Positions 48,702 to 57,191 of a stretch of DNA of 64,000 bases are shown here, in pieces. Position numbers and translations under genes: made by a program. Location: NCBI RefSeq assembly GCF_040500525.1, contig NZ_CP159403.1:1643125-1707124 (forward strand), in the 5' to 3' direction. How positions within the stretch are numbered: position 1 is the first letter of the stretch; every line of letters begins with the position of its first letter. This stretch comes from Azospirillum formosense (GTDB lineage Bacteria > Pseudomonadota > Alphaproteobacteria > Azospirillales > Azospirillaceae). Below the pieces are notes generated by a model that saw only the letters and a program-made list of their open reading frames with translations, searched no databases and was not told the origin of the DNA.

Positions 48702-51167
48702 TTACCCCACCTGAGCGAGCGGCGCGAATTCGTGACGGTCCACCGACCCGTTGGCCCGCTCGGCCCAGGGATCGTCCTGCGAAAAGCTCTGTGAGAAGAG
48801 GAAGCGGGCGTTGAGCGCCGCGCGGCCTTCGGCATCATCGACCAGCCGGCGCTTGACGTGGTCCAGCCCGACGCGCTCCAGCCACGGGGCGGTGCGCTCC
48901 AGATAGCGGGCCTCCTCGCGGTAGAGCTGCATGTAGGCGCCGGTGTATTCCAGCACCTCCGCCTCGGTCTCCACCTTCACCAGCAGGTCGCAGGCCCGGA
49001 CATGCATGCCGCCGTTGCCGCCGACATGCAGCTCGTAGCCGCTGTCCACGCAGACGATGCCGAGGTCCTTGATGGTGGCCTCCGCGCAATTGCGCGGGCA
49101 GCCGGAGACGGCCAGCTTCACCTTGTGTGGGGTCCAGGTGCCCCAGGTCATCCGCTCCAGCTTGACGCCCAGGCCGGTGCTGTCCTGCGTGCCGAAGCGG
49201 CACCATTCCGAGCCGACGCAGGTCTTCACCGTGCGCAGCCCCTTGGCGTAGGCGTGGCCGGAGACCATGCCGGCGGCGTTCAGGTCCGCCCACACCGCGG
49301 GCAGATCCTCCTTCTTCACGCCGAACAGGTCGATGCGCTGGCCGCCCGTCACCTTCACCGTGGGGATGGCGAACTTGTCCACCACGTCGGCGATGGCGCG
49401 CAGTTCCTTGGCGCTGGTCAGCCCGCCCCACATGCGCGGAACGACGGAGTAGGTGCCGTCCTTCTGGATGTTGGCGTGGACGCGCTCGTTGATGTAGCGG
49501 GAGCGGCTGTCGTCCTTGTAGTCGCCCGGCCATTCGCAGAGCAGGTAATAGTTCAGCGCCGGGCGGCAATGATGGCAGCCGTCGGGCGTGCGCCATTCCA
49601 GCCGCTGCATCACGTCGGGGATGGACTTCAGGTCCAGCGCGGTGATGGCCCGGCGCACCTCGTCGTGGGTGCGGTCGGTGCACTTGCACATCGGCTTGGC
49701 CTTCGCCTCGCCGGTGTAACCATCGCCGAGCGTCAGGGCGAGGAGCTGCTCCACCTGACCGGTGCAGCTTCCGCAGGAGGCCGAGGCTTTGGTATGAGCC
49801 CGCACCTCGTCCAGGCTGGACAGGCCCTTCTCGGTGATCGCCGTGACGATGGTGCCCTTGCACACGCCGTTGCAGCCGCAGATCTCCGCACTGTCGGGGA
49901 GCGCCGCAACGGCGGCCTTAGGGTTTGCCGCGCCCTCGCCTCCGAATCCTTGCCCAAAAATGAGGGTGTCGCGGACCGGCGCCACCTCGGTCCCGTCCTT
50001 CAGCATCTGGAAGTACCAGCCGCCGTCCTTGGTGTCGCCGTAGAGCACGGCGCCCAGGATGCGGTTCTCCTTGACCACCACGCGCTTGTAGACGCCGCGG
50101 GCGGCGTCGCGGAACACGATGTCCTCGCAGTCCTTGCCACCGGTGAAGTCGCCGGCCGAGAAGACGTCCACCCCCGTCACCTTCAGCTTGGTCGAGGTGA
50201 CGGAGCCGGTGTAGGCGGCCTCCGTACCGCCGGCCAGCCGGGCGGCGGCGACCTTGGCCATCTCGAACAGCGGGGCGACGAGGCCGTAGGTCTGGCCGCG
50301 ATGCTCCACACACTCGCCGACCGACAGGATCGCCGGGTCGGAGGTGGTCATGGCGTCGTCCACCTGGATGCCGCGCCCGCAGGCCAGCCCCGCCGCCTTG
50401 CCCAGCGTCGTGTTCGGGCGGATGCCCACCGCCATGACCACCAGATCGGCGGGAAGCTCCTGCCCGTTTTTCAGGCGAACCGCGGAAACTTTCTCGTTGC
50501 CTACGATTTCAGCAGTGTCGGCGCCGGTCAGCACGGTGATGCCGCGGCGCTCCAGCTCGTGCCGCAGCAGCGCCCCGGCGGAGCGGTCGAGCTGCCGTTC
50601 CATCAGCGTGTCCATCAGGTGCAGGACCGTGACGTCCATGCCCTTGATCTTCAGGCCGTTGGCGGCCTCCAGCCCGAGCAGGCCGCCGCCGATGACCACG
50701 GCGCGCCCGCCCTTGGCCGCCGCCTCCAGCATCGTGTCGACATCGGCGAGGTCGCGGAAGCCGACGACGCCGGGCAGGGTGGAGCCGGGGACCGGGATGA
50801 TGACGGGGGTGGAACCGGTGGCGATCAGCAGCCGGTCGTAGGGCACGGTCAGGCCGGACATCGCCGTGACGCTGCGGTTCGCACGGTCGATCACCTCCAC
50901 CCGGTCGCCGGTCAACAGCTTGATTCCGTTGGCCGCGTACCAGTCGCGCCCGTTCAGCACGATCTGGTCGAAGGTCTTCTCCCCGGCCAGCACGGGGGAG
51001 AGCATGATGCGGTTGTAGTTGGGGTGCGGTTCGGCGCCGAAGACGGTGATGTCGTAGCGGTCCGGCGCCTTGGCCAGCAGCTCCTCCAGCATGCGGATGC
51101 CGGCCATGCCGTTGCCGACGACGACCAGCCGTTCGCGCGGAGTCGGTGGATTGGTGTGCGTGCTCAT
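48702..51167 (-). CDS. nirB: NAD(P)H nitrite reductase large subunit
   Basis: An 821-residue enzyme reducing nitrite to ammonia. Domains: FAD/NAD-dependent oxidoreductase (about 12-310, VVVGNGMAGIRMLEEL), two BFD-like [2Fe-2S] units (CGCNGVCKGT, ASCGSC), a ferredoxin-like half-domain, and the siroheme/[4Fe-4S] domain with CVGSEWCRFG and CPRNCAEA. ATG 51167 with GAGGG upstream is chosen; the longer upstream frame runs through the leader RNA. It is first in the operon, behind a sigma-54 promoter and an ANTAR-type leader. Confidence 0.95.
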   Translation of the reverse strand: MSTHTNPPTPRERLVVVGNGMAGIRMLEELLAKAPDRYDITVFGAEPHPNYNRIMLSPVLAGEKTFDQIVLNGRDWYAANGIKLLTGDRVEVIDRANRSVTAMSGLTVPYDRLLIATGSTPVIIPVPGSTLPGVVGFRDLADVDTMLEAAAKGGRAVVIGGGLLGLEAANGLKIKGMDVTVLHLMDTLMERQLDRSAGALLRHELERRGITVLTGADTAEIVGNEKVSAVRLKNGQELPADLVVMAVGIRPNTTLGKAAGLACGRGIQVDDAMTTSDPAILSVGECVEHRGQTYGLVAPLFEMAKVAAARLAGGTEAAYTGSVTSTKLKVTGVDVFSAGDFTGGKDCEDIVFRDAARGVYKRVVVKENRILGAVLYGDTKDGGWYFQMLKDGTEVAPVRDTLIFGQGFGGEGAANPKAAVAALPDSAEICGCNGVCKGTIVTAITEKGLSSLDEVRAHTKASASCGSCTGQVEQLLALTLGDGYTGEAKAKPMCKCTDRTHDEVRRAITALDLKSIPDVMQRLEWRTPDGCHHCRPALNYYLLCEWPGDYKDDSRSRYINERVHANIQKDGTYSVVPRMWGGLTSAKELRAIADVVDKFAIPTVKVTGGQRIDLFGVKKEDLPAVWADLNAAGMVSGHAYAKGLRTVKTCVGSEWCRFGTQDSTGLGVKLERMTWGTWTPHKVKLAVSGCPRNCAEATIKDLGIVCVDSGYELHVGGNGGMHVRACDLLVKVETEAEVLEYTGAYMQLYREEARYLERTAPWLERVGLDHVKRRLVDDAEGRAALNARFLFSQSFSQDDPWAERANGSVDRHEFAPLAQVG

Positions 51168-51198
51168 GCTGTGTGCCCTCTTGCGAGGCCGCGAGGCC

Positions 51199-51311
51199 AA
51201 AAAGAAAAAGGCGCCCGAAGCCCTGGGGCCTCCCGCGGGATTCCCAGGGTTTCGGACGCCGTTGTCCGGGTGGTTCGCCGTCGAACCGGCCATGGCGCCG
51301 TTGCCCTGGCC
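51199..51311 (-). ncRNA. ANTAR-target leader RNA with terminator upstream of nirB
   Basis: Minus strand. Hairpin P1 (51311-51288) has a GGCCA/TGGCC outer and GGC/GCC inner stem, with one G-A mismatch, and the hexaloop AACGGC. Hairpin P2 (51268-51253) has stem CGGAC/GTCCG and the same hexaloop. A further small hairpin (51287-51272) lies between. The 3' side of P2 starts a long terminator: GGCGTCCGAA pairs with TTCGGGCGCC, and CCCTGGG with CCCAGGG. A run of T (CTTTTTCTTTTT) follows. P2 and the terminator exclude each other, which is the known ANTAR antitermination design. NasT is the likely binder. Confidence 0.85.
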
Positions 51312-51331
51312 CTGATCTGCCCGTCCTTCTG

Positions 51332-51346
51332 GCAAGCCGCGTGCCA
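51332..51346 (-). promoter_or_regulatory. Sigma-54 promoter of nirB-nirD-nasA-cobA
   Basis: Minus strand TGGCACGCGGCTTGC matches the -24/-12 consensus TGGCAC-N5-TTGC. The expected start point is near 51320, about ten bases before hairpin P1. NtrC is the likely activator by family knowledge; no clear enhancer site was assigned. Confidence 0.85.
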
Positions 51347-51603
51347 ACACCGGCACTAAGGTATGAGAAAGGGACCAGAATGGCGGATTTCCGCCGTTTT
51401 CGCGGCCCCGCCACCGTCGACGCATGACGGGAATGTTGGGACCAGAACACGCGCTTTTGTCCCGCTTCGACCAAAAAGCGGTCCGAAAGCCGACAAATTG
51501 TGCAATGCGCCACCACCAAGGTACTAGCACAAACAATAGGCAATTCGCGTCAAAGCCGCAGAAACAAAGACTTTCGGCCCTGTTTGGCGGCCTACTCAGC
51601 CTT

Positions 51604-51618
51604 TGGCATGGTCCTTGC
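51604..51618 (+). promoter_or_regulatory. Sigma-54 promoter of the nrt operon
   Basis: TGGCATGGTCCTTGC matches TGGCAY-N5-TTGC, with GG and GC 11 bp apart as required. The predicted start is near 51630, right before the first leader hairpin. Between this and the divergent nirB promoter (51347-51603) lie about 260 bp of more AT-rich DNA with an inverted pair TTGTGC/GCACAA (about 51496-51539), possibly an activator site. Confidence 0.8.
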
Positions 51619-51631
51619 GAGAGGGACGGCG

Positions 51632-51678
51632 GGACGCGCCAACGGCGGTGCGTCCATCCCATACGCCCAAGGTTGGGC
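51632..51678 (+). ncRNA. ANTAR-target leader RNA upstream of nrtA
   Basis: Hairpin P1 (51632-51655) has a 9-bp stem, GGACGCGCC with GGTGCGTCC, and hexaloop AACGGC. Hairpin P2 (51665-51678) has stem GCCC/GGGC and hexaloop AAGGTT. Both loops carry A at position 1 and G at position 4, the ANTAR rule, and the linker is 9 nt. Unlike the nirB leader, no U-tract terminator is evident before the nrtA start at 51813. Confidence 0.7.
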
Positions 51679-51812
51679 CCCTCGGCACCGTCGCTGACCC
51701 GGTTCGACAGCCCTTCATGGCTGGAGAGCCCTCAACGGCGCGTCGCCGGTGGGGCGTTGGATCGAGGTCGGGCGTGCCGCGGGGTTCCGGAACGAGAGAT
51801 GGAGCGACCGAC

Positions 51813-53225
51813 GTGACCCGAGACTTGATCCGAGACGTGATCCGACTGCCCGCCTCCCCCCGCACCGCCCTGCTGTCCGCCGCCGCCACGCTGGCGCTGA
51901 CGCTCGGGTCCGCCCAAGCCGCTCCGCTCGACGTGGAGAAGGACCAGCTCAAACTGGGCTTCATCAAACTCACCGACATGGCCCCGCTCGCCATCGCCGC
52001 GGAGAGGGGCTTCTTCGAGGACGAGGGCCTGTCGGTGACGCTGGAGCCGCAGGCCAACTGGAAGGTGCTGCTCGACCGCGTCATCTCCGGGGAGCTGGAC
52101 GGCGCCCACATGCTGGCCGGCCAGCCGCTGGGCGCCACCATCGGTTTCGGCACCCAGGCCAACGTGGTGACCGCCTTCTCGATGGACCTCAATGGCAACG
52201 GCATCACCCTGTCCAACGAGGTGTGGGACCGGATGAAGCCCAACCTGCCCAAGGGGCCGGACGGCAAGCCGCTGCACCCGATCAAGGCCGACGCGCTGAA
52301 GCCGGTCATCGCCCAGTACCGGGCGGAGGGCAAGCCCTTCACCATGGGCATGGTCTTCCCCGTCTCCACCCACAATTACGAGCTTCGCTACTGGCTGGCC
52401 GCCGGCGGCATCAATCCCGGCTACTACGCGCCCAACGACGTGTCGGGCCAGATCCAGGCCGACGCCCTGCTGTCGGTCACCCCGCCGCCGCAGATGCCGG
52501 CAACCCTGGAGGCCGGGACCATCTTCGGCTACAGCGTCGGCGAGCCGTGGAATCAGCAGGCGGTGATGAAGGGCATCGGCGTGCCGGTCATCACCGACAC
52601 CGAAATCTGGAAGAACAACCCGGAGAAGGTCTTCGGCGTCACCGAGGGCTGGGCCGCCAAGAACCCCAAGACCCATCTGGCGCTGGTCAAGGCGCTGATC
52701 CGCGCCGCCATGTGGCTGGACGAGAACGGCAACGCCAACCGCGCCGAGGCGGTGAAGATCCTGGCGAAGTCGGAGTATGTGGGGGCCGACGCCAAGGTCA
52801 TCGCCAACTCGATGACCGGCACCTTCGAGTATGAGAAGGGCGACAAGCGGGCGGTTCCCGACTTCAACGTCTTCTTCCGCTACAACGCCACCTATCCCTT
52901 CTATTCCGACGCCGTCTGGTACCTGACGCAGATGCGCCGCTGGGGCCAGATCGCCGAGGCCAAGCCGGACTCCTGGTACGACGAGACCGCCCGCAAGGTC
53001 TACAAGCCGGAGATCTACCTGAAGGCCGCGCGGCTGCTGGTGGAGGAGGGCAAGGCCAAGGAGGCCGATTTCCCCTGGGCCAGCGACGGCTACAAGCCGC
53101 TGGACGAGGGTTTCATCGACGGCATCGCCTACGACGGCCGCAAGCCCAACGAGTACCTGACCAAGCTGCCCATCGGCCTGAAGGGCGGGCAGGCGCTGCA
53201 GGGCGGCCAGCTGGTCGGCGGTTGA
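51813..53225 (+). CDS. nrtA: Nitrate ABC transporter substrate-binding protein
   Basis: A 470-residue protein of the NrtA/NasS family, starting at GTG 51813 with GGAG upstream. The N-terminal RTALLSAAATLALTLGSAQA looks like a signal peptide, so this is the periplasmic NrtA form, not the cytoplasmic sensor NasS. Binding-protein segments are LKLGFIKLTDMAPLAIAAE, ANWKVLLDRVISGELDGAHM and FPVSTHNYELRYWLAAGGI. It is first in nrtA-nrtB-nrtCD-nasT, behind the ANTAR leader. Confidence 0.9.
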   Translation: MTRDLIRDVIRLPASPRTALLSAAATLALTLGSAQAAPLDVEKDQLKLGFIKLTDMAPLAIAAERGFFEDEGLSVTLEPQANWKVLLDRVISGELDGAHMLAGQPLGATIGFGTQANVVTAFSMDLNGNGITLSNEVWDRMKPNLPKGPDGKPLHPIKADALKPVIAQYRAEGKPFTMGMVFPVSTHNYELRYWLAAGGINPGYYAPNDVSGQIQADALLSVTPPPQMPATLEAGTIFGYSVGEPWNQQAVMKGIGVPVITDTEIWKNNPEKVFGVTEGWAAKNPKTHLALVKALIRAAMWLDENGNANRAEAVKILAKSEYVGADAKVIANSMTGTFEYEKGDKRAVPDFNVFFRYNATYPFYSDAVWYLTQMRRWGQIAEAKPDSWYDETARKVYKPEIYLKAARLLVEEGKAKEADFPWASDGYKPLDEGFIDGIAYDGRKPNEYLTKLPIGLKGGQALQGGQLVGG

Positions 53226-53267
53226 GCGCTTCTTTCCTCGGATGACCCGCGCAGAGGCTGCGACGGG

Positions 53268-53352
53268 CCCCTTCCCCGGCCCTCCCCCGCTTTGCGGGAG
53301 AGGGAGACAAGTCCCCTCCCTCGCCGAAGGCGGGGGAGGGTTAGGGAGGGGG
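53268..53352. repeat. GC-rich palindromic element, copy 10, inside the nrt operon
   Basis: CCCTCCCCCGCTTTGCGGGAG and TCGCCGAAGGCGGGGGAGGG (each shortened at one end) form the arms. It lies between nrtA and nrtB and could favour higher levels of the binding protein by protecting the nrtA part of the mRNA. Confidence 0.8.
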
Positions 53353-53387
53353 CCGCGGCGCCCCGCGCCAAACAGAAAGATCACCCC

Positions 53388-54479
53388 ATGACCAGCGTGA
53401 CCGAAGCCTCCACCCTCTCCGCCGCCGAGGCGATGCGCGCCCGGCGCAAGGCCCGCCTCGCCCACGGCCTGAACCGCGCCGCCGCCACCCTGCAGATCGT
53501 CGGGCTCGGCTGGCTCAGCCGGCTGCTGCGCATGGCCGCCGGGGACAGCCCGCGCCAGCAGGGGCGGGAGCTGTGGCAGCAGATGGGCGTCCCGCTGACC
53601 GCCCTGATGCTGTTCCTCGCCGCCTGGGCGTGGCTGGCCCCGCAGGTGAACACCAGCCTGGGCGCCATCCCCGGCCCCGCCCAGGTGTGGGAGCAGGTCG
53701 GCGTCCTCCACGCCGACCACAAGGCGGAGCGCGCCAAGGAGGCCGCCTTCTACGACCGGCAGGCCAAGCGCAACGCCGAGCTGCTGGCCAAGGACCCGAG
53801 CGCCGAGGTGAAGAACCGCGCCTACGCCGGCAAGCCGACCTATCTCGACCAGATCGTCACCAGCCTGAAGACGGTCTTCACCGGCTTCCTGCTCGGCGCG
53901 CTGGTGGCGGTGCCGCTGGGGGTGGCCTGTGGCCTGTCGCGCACGGTCAACGCGGCGATGAACCCGCTGATCCAGATCTTCAAGCCGGTGTCGCCGCTGG
54001 CCTGGCTGCCGCTGGTCACCATGGTGGTCAGCGCCACGGTGTCGAGCGACAACCCGACCTTCGAGAAGTCCTTCCTGACCTCCGCCATCACGGTCACGCT
54101 CTGCTCGCTGTGGCCGACGCTGATCAACACGGCGGTCGGCGTGTCCTCCATCGACAAGGACCTGATGAACGTCGGCAAGGTGCTTCAGCTCTCCGGCCCA
54201 ACGATGGTCCGCCGGCTCGTGCTGCCATCGGCGCTGCCCTACATCTTCACCGGCCTGCGGCTGTCGCTGGGCGTGGGCTGGATGGTGCTGATCGCGGCGG
54301 AGATGCTGGCCCAGAACCCCGGCCTCGGCAAGTTCGTGTGGGACGAGTTCCAGAACGGCTCCTCCTCCTCGCTCGCCCGCATCATGGTGGCGGTCTTCAC
54401 CATCGGCCTGATCGGCTTCCTGCTCGACCGCGTCATGCTGGCCTTCCAGGCCGCCGTTTCCCACACCGGCACCCGCTGA
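53388..54479 (+). CDS. nrtB: Nitrate ABC transporter permease
   Basis: A 363-residue membrane protein. A long N-terminal region of about 65 residues precedes the first helix (TALMLFLAAWAWLAP). An extra soluble loop (about 105-145) precedes the permease core, whose docking loop is near LQLSGPTMVRRLVLPSALPY. This larger size is typical of NrtB in nitrate/cyanate systems. It ends 13 bp before the ATPase gene. Confidence 0.9.
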   Translation: MTSVTEASTLSAAEAMRARRKARLAHGLNRAAATLQIVGLGWLSRLLRMAAGDSPRQQGRELWQQMGVPLTALMLFLAAWAWLAPQVNTSLGAIPGPAQVWEQVGVLHADHKAERAKEAAFYDRQAKRNAELLAKDPSAEVKNRAYAGKPTYLDQIVTSLKTVFTGFLLGALVAVPLGVACGLSRTVNAAMNPLIQIFKPVSPLAWLPLVTMVVSATVSSDNPTFEKSFLTSAITVTLCSLWPTLINTAVGVSSIDKDLMNVGKVLQLSGPTMVRRLVLPSALPYIFTGLRLSLGVGWMVLIAAEMLAQNPGLGKFVWDEFQNGSSSSLARIMVAVFTIGLIGFLLDRVMLAFQAAVSHTGTR

Positions 54480-54492
54480 GGAGTCCCCGAGC

Positions 54493-56157
54493 ATGGCCAT
54501 CCTTGAGCTGAAGACCGTCGCGAAGTCCTATGGCGGGACCGAGGTGCTGCGCGGAATCGACCTGTCCATCGCGGAGGGCGAGTTCGTCGCCATCGTCGGC
54601 TTCTCCGGCGCCGGCAAGACCACGCTGGTCAACCTGATGGGCGGGCTGGCCGCCCCCGACGCGGGCGAGGTGCTGTTCCGCGGCGAGCCGGTGCGCGGGC
54701 CGGGAGCGGAACGCGGCGTCGTGTTCCAGAACTACTCGCTGATGCCCTGGCTGAGTGTGAAGGACAACGTGGCGCTGGCCGTGGACGCCGTGCACAAGGG
54801 CAAGCCGTCGCCGGAGCGCGGCGTGCTCACCCGCCGGGCGGTGGAGACGGTGGGGCTGGGCCACGCCACCGACCGCCGCCCCAGGGAGCTGTCGGGCGGC
54901 ATGCGCCAGCGCGTCGGCTTCGCCCGCGCGCTGGCCATGAGCCCGGAGATGCTGCTGCTCGACGAGCCGCTGTCGGCGCTGGACGCGCTGACCCGCGCCA
55001 AACTGCAGGACGAGATCGAGGCGATCTGGCGCAAGGACCGCAAGACCGTCGTCCTCATCACCAACGACGTGGACGAGGCGATCCTGCTGGCCGACCGCAT
55101 CATCCCGCTGACGACCGGTCCGGGGGCGACGCTCGGCCCGGCCTTCGCGGTGGACCTGCCGCGCCCGCGCGACCGCACCGCCGTGAACCACGACCCGGCC
55201 TTCAAGCGCCTGCGCGCCGAGGTCACGGCGTGGCTGATGGAGGCCGGGGCCAGCCGCGCCGCCGCCGCGGTGGACGAGAGCCTGCCCCCGCCGAAGGCGA
55301 CGCCGGTCACCGCCGCGCCGCCGCCGAAATCCTATCAGGCCGGGCGGAGCGGCGGCCTGTCCGACGACCGCTATGTGGAGTTCAGCCGGGTCACCAAGAC
55401 CTTCGCCACGCCGAAGGGGCCGCTGACCGTGGTCGACGGCTTCGACCTGAAGATGCGCAAGGGGGAGTTTATCTCGCTGATCGGCCATTCGGGCTGCGGC
55501 AAATCCACGGTGCTGTCGATGGTCGCCGGGCTGGCCGACGTCTCCAGCGGCGGCATCGTTCTGGATGGCCGGGAGGTCGATGGTGCCGGCCCCGACCGCG
55601 CGGTGGTCTTCCAGGCGCCCAGCCTGTTCCCCTGGCTGACCGCCCTGGAGAACGTCATGCTGGGGGTCGACCGCGTCTACCCGCAGGCCGGCCGGGGCGA
55701 GCGCAACGACATCGCCCGCTACTACCTGTCGCGCGTCGGGCTGGGCGACGCCATGCACAAGAGGGCGGCGGAGCTGTCCAACGGCATGAAGCAGCGCGTC
55801 GGCATCGCGCGGGCCTTCGCCCTGTCGCCGAAGCTGCTGCTGCTCGACGAGCCCTTCGGCATGCTGGACAGCCTGACCCGCTGGGAGCTTCAGGAGGTGC
55901 TGATGGAGGTCTGGGCGCGCACCCAGGTCACCGCCATCTGCGTGACCCACGACGTCGACGAGGCAATCCTGCTGGCCGACCGTGTGGTGATGATGTCCAA
56001 CGGGCCGAACGCCCGCATCGGCCACATCCTGGAGGTGGACATCCCCCAGCCCCGGACCCGGCAGGCCCTGCTGGAGCATCCCCGCTACTACGCCTACCGG
56101 GAGGAGCTGCTGAACTTCCTGGAAGGCGGGCATCGCGGGACGGCGAAAGCGGCGTGA
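54493..56157 (+). CDS. Fused double ATPase of the nitrate transporter (NrtD-NrtC type)
   Basis: A 554-residue protein with two complete ABC ATPase domains in one chain. Domain 1 (about 1-255): GFSGAGKTT, LSGGMRQRVGFARAL, LLLLDEPLSALD. Domain 2 (about 290-540): GHSGCGKST, LSNGMKQRVGIARAF, LLLLDEPFGMLD, CVTHDVDEA. Domain 1 has FITN-like VLITNDVDEA in place of the switch His (Asn instead), so it may be catalytically weaker. In cyanobacteria NrtC and NrtD are separate; here they are one gene. Confidence 0.88.
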   Translation: MAILELKTVAKSYGGTEVLRGIDLSIAEGEFVAIVGFSGAGKTTLVNLMGGLAAPDAGEVLFRGEPVRGPGAERGVVFQNYSLMPWLSVKDNVALAVDAVHKGKPSPERGVLTRRAVETVGLGHATDRRPRELSGGMRQRVGFARALAMSPEMLLLDEPLSALDALTRAKLQDEIEAIWRKDRKTVVLITNDVDEAILLADRIIPLTTGPGATLGPAFAVDLPRPRDRTAVNHDPAFKRLRAEVTAWLMEAGASRAAAAVDESLPPPKATPVTAAPPPKSYQAGRSGGLSDDRYVEFSRVTKTFATPKGPLTVVDGFDLKMRKGEFISLIGHSGCGKSTVLSMVAGLADVSSGGIVLDGREVDGAGPDRAVVFQAPSLFPWLTALENVMLGVDRVYPQAGRGERNDIARYYLSRVGLGDAMHKRAAELSNGMKQRVGIARAFALSPKLLLLDEPFGMLDSLTRWELQEVLMEVWARTQVTAICVTHDVDEAILLADRVVMMSNGPNARIGHILEVDIPQPRTRQALLEHPRYYAYREELLNFLEGGHRGTAKAA

Positions 56158-56189
56158 AGCGGGCGGCGTAAGGGGAGGACGGAGCGGCC

Positions 56190-56780
56190 ATGGCGAACAA
56201 ACCCCTGACCATTCTGGTGGCCGGCCCCGACGCCGACGCCACGCGTCCGGTGGAGGACGGCTTGGCCGGGGCGGGGGGCGTCGACCGGATCGCCGTGCTC
56301 CATGGCTTCGCCGATCTGCCCGCCCGCGCCGCCGCGCTGGCCCCGGACGCGGTCGTCGCCGTGCTGGAAACGCCGGCACCCGCCGCGTTGGACGGCGTCT
56401 TCCGGCTGGCCCGGTCGGGAGCCTGCGCCGTCGTGCTGTTCGCCGACAAGGCGCCGCCAGGGGCCGCGGTGCAGGCGGCGGAGGCCGGGGTCGCCGCCTT
56501 CGTCCTGGACGGGCTGCATCCCGCCCGCGTGCGGCCGATCCTGGAAACCGCGCTGGCGCGATTCGCTGCTTTTGAAACGCTGAAACGCGAACGCGACGAG
56601 GCCCGTACGCAGCTCGCCGACCGCAAGCTGATCGAGCGGGCGAAGGGGATCCTGATGCAACAGAAGTCTTTGACCGAAGAGGCGGCTTACAACGCCCTGC
56701 GCAAGGCCGCCATGAAGCAGGGCCGCCGCGTCGCCGACATCGCGCAAAGCGTCATCACCGCGGCCCAGATCGAGCTGTGA
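56190..56780 (+). CDS. nasT: ANTAR-domain antitermination regulator NasT
   Basis: A 196-residue protein. The N-terminal half (about 7-120) is a degenerate receiver domain lacking a clear phospho-acceptor Asp. A coiled helix (about 125-145) leads into the ANTAR domain (about 140-195): LADRKLIERAKGILMQQKSL, EEAAYNALRKAAMKQGRRV. ANTAR proteins bind paired hexaloop hairpins in leader RNA and block terminator formation. The two leaders at 51199-51311 and 51632-51678 are evident targets. Its usual inhibitor NasS is not encoded in the window. Confidence 0.92.
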   Translation: MANKPLTILVAGPDADATRPVEDGLAGAGGVDRIAVLHGFADLPARAAALAPDAVVAVLETPAPAALDGVFRLARSGACAVVLFADKAPPGAAVQAAEAGVAAFVLDGLHPARVRPILETALARFAAFETLKRERDEARTQLADRKLIERAKGILMQQKSLTEEAAYNALRKAAMKQGRRVADIAQSVITAAQIEL

Positions 56781-57139
56781 CGCATTCCAAATCAAAGCCT
56801 TGGCGAAGAGATGATACAAAACGCCATGTTCACTTCCTAGACCGGAGGAAGCGCGCCCGAGCGATCCGGTGACGGCGTGTTCCCATCAACAGTGCCAGAG
56901 GTTGCGGGTCGCGACAAGCCGTCCCGCTTTTCGACGGCTCCTGCGAACAGCCGGGGCGGGAGCGTTTGGCTCCCCTCGGCTAACCCTCTGCCGCATGCCG
57001 ACACCAACCGCGAGGAACCGTATTCCGCACGGCCCAACGCGGCTGTGCTCCGCCACGGCGGACCTCCCGGCAATTCCCATTTTGCGAACGGACAAGTGGT
57101 TGCAAATGCAGAATGCAAGACCTGTTTCCATATCCCTGT

Positions 57140-57157
57140 GCGAGAAACAGTTCTCGC
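57140..57157. promoter_or_regulatory. Inverted repeat upstream of the sigma-54 promoter
   Basis: GCGAGAA and TTCTCGC with a 4-bp spacer, 35-52 bp upstream of the -24 element. Possibly a binding site of an enhancer protein or repressor; unassigned. Confidence 0.4.
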
Positions 57158-57191
57158 TTTGAATCGCCTAGCCGCCACTGCACTCCTTTTT

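Noticed and set aside
2679..53352. Repeated GC-rich palindromes as a CRISPR array
   Set aside because: Copies are scattered many kb apart, are hairpins with variable inner modules, and have no regular spacers or cas genes.
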